From Streptomyces natalensis ATCC 27448 (GTDB lineage: Bacteria > Actinomycetota > Actinomycetes > Streptomycetales > Streptomycetaceae), in NCBI RefSeq assembly GCF_000935125.1, contig NZ_JRKI01000031.1, forward strand, positions 1-64,000: a stretch of DNA of 64,000 bases. The letters run 5' to 3'. Position numbers and translations under genes: made by a program. Of this stretch, positions 63,772 to 64,000 are shown piece after piece. Numbering within the stretch: position 1 is the first letter of the stretch; each line of letters opens with the position of its first letter. The notes under the pieces are model-generated. The model had not been told where the DNA came from and made no database searches. It saw nothing but the letters and a program-made list of their open reading frames with translations.

Positions 63772-64000
63772 GTGAGCAACAATCAGGGCGATATGGTCAT
63801 CGATGAAGACGTGATGCGTCGATGCGTCGGCCACGTGCTGCCGGGCGTTGAAGATTTCTCAGGACTTGATACGAGATTCGACGAAATCGGACTAGACAGC
63901 ATGCTGCTCGCAGAACTGATCGTGCAGCTTGAAGAGGAAACGGACGGCATGCTTGATCTGCACGTGACGGGTCGGCTTGAAACACTACGCGATCTCATGC
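63772..64000 (+). CDS. Second acyl/peptidyl carrier protein (cut by the window edge)
   Basis: Starts at GTG 63772 with GGAG at 63763-63766, eight bases after the condensation enzyme stop. The first 76 residues are inside the window: DEDVMRRCVGHVLPGVEDFS, then IGLDSMLLAELIVQLEEE with the phosphopantetheine serine Ser43. Likely the partner of the condensation enzyme. The cluster continues to the right of this window. Confidence 0.88.
   Translation, partial: MSNNQGDMVIDEDVMRRCVGHVLPGVEDFSGLDTRFDEIGLDSMLLAELIVQLEEETDGMLDLHVTGRLETLRDLM

Noticed and set aside
63772..64000. Leftward open frames opposite the last carrier protein
   Set aside because: They are complements of a carrier protein gene with a clear phosphopantetheine site.
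1..64000. tRNA or rRNA genes
   Set aside because: I saw no cloverleaf-like segments or rRNA stretches while reading; a tRNAscan-SE run would be decisive.

Overview
The window is high-G+C DNA from a streptomycete or close actinomycete. Evidence includes GTG starts, the gene families seen (XRE/DUF5753 regulators, CYP157-like P450, class I terpene synthases) and above all a complete telomere-capping terminal protein gene (tpg-like) behind a fragment of its partner tap. Together with many broken transposases, plasmid replication genes and truncated genes, this points to the accessory end of a linear chromosome or a linear plasmid. No telomere end itself is visible.

Layout. 0-7 kb: mosaic of remnants (DDE transposase, Tn3 transposase C-terminus, tyrosine recombinase C-terminus, half of a Ku gene) around an intact SRAP/YedK-type DNA-damage protein and a two-gene AbiE-like toxin-antitoxin pair with a 36-bp palindrome in front. 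7.2-10.6 kb: a small terpene cluster (polyprenyl diphosphate synthase, terpene synthase, P450 that has lost its heme-binding end). 10.7-14.3 kb: SixA-like phosphatase, SUKH-3 immunity-type protein, tap fragment, tpg, a DNA-binding-type protein, truncated methyltransferase. 14.3-17.9 kb: two-gene operon of a three-helix membrane protein and a 1078-residue CHAT-TPR caspase-like protease. 19-24 kb: plasmid-type replication module, with an array of 16-bp repeats followed by a primase-polymerase, an SF3 helicase and a small conserved gene; the last two genes are repeated downstream as a decayed copy. 24.8-31.2 kb: second terpene cluster (CYP157-like P450 without an ExxR motif, terpene synthase, P450) next to two decayed P450 genes. 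31.4-36.9 kb: XRE regulator, SAM methyltransferase, 56-residue peptide, and a large primase-like protein. 36.9-43.5 kb: insertion-sequence graveyard (IS21, Tn3, IS5, IS701 pieces) with an intact family 2 glycosyltransferase and an aldo/keto reductase.

43.5-64 kb looks like one biosynthetic gene cluster running off the right edge. It has two ABC exporters in tandem; a leftward, translationally coupled operon (unknown 118-residue protein, AMP-dependent ligase, fold-III PLP decarboxylase, acyl carrier protein, acyl-CoA dehydrogenase-like enzyme) that would load, decarboxylate and oxidise an amino acid on a carrier; and a rightward set (TIM-barrel sugar isomerase, Gfo/Idh/MocA oxidoreductase, DegT aminotransferase, radical SAM enzyme, nucleoside phosphorylase-like protein, thymidylate-kinase-like protein, NTP_transf_5 nucleotidyltransferase, stand-alone condensation domain, second carrier protein). 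My inference is an amino-sugar, aminocyclitol or nucleoside core joined to an amino-acid-derived acyl group by a free-standing condensation enzyme. I cannot name the product. The rightward genes are visibly richer in A+T than the rest of the window, which suggests separate acquisition.
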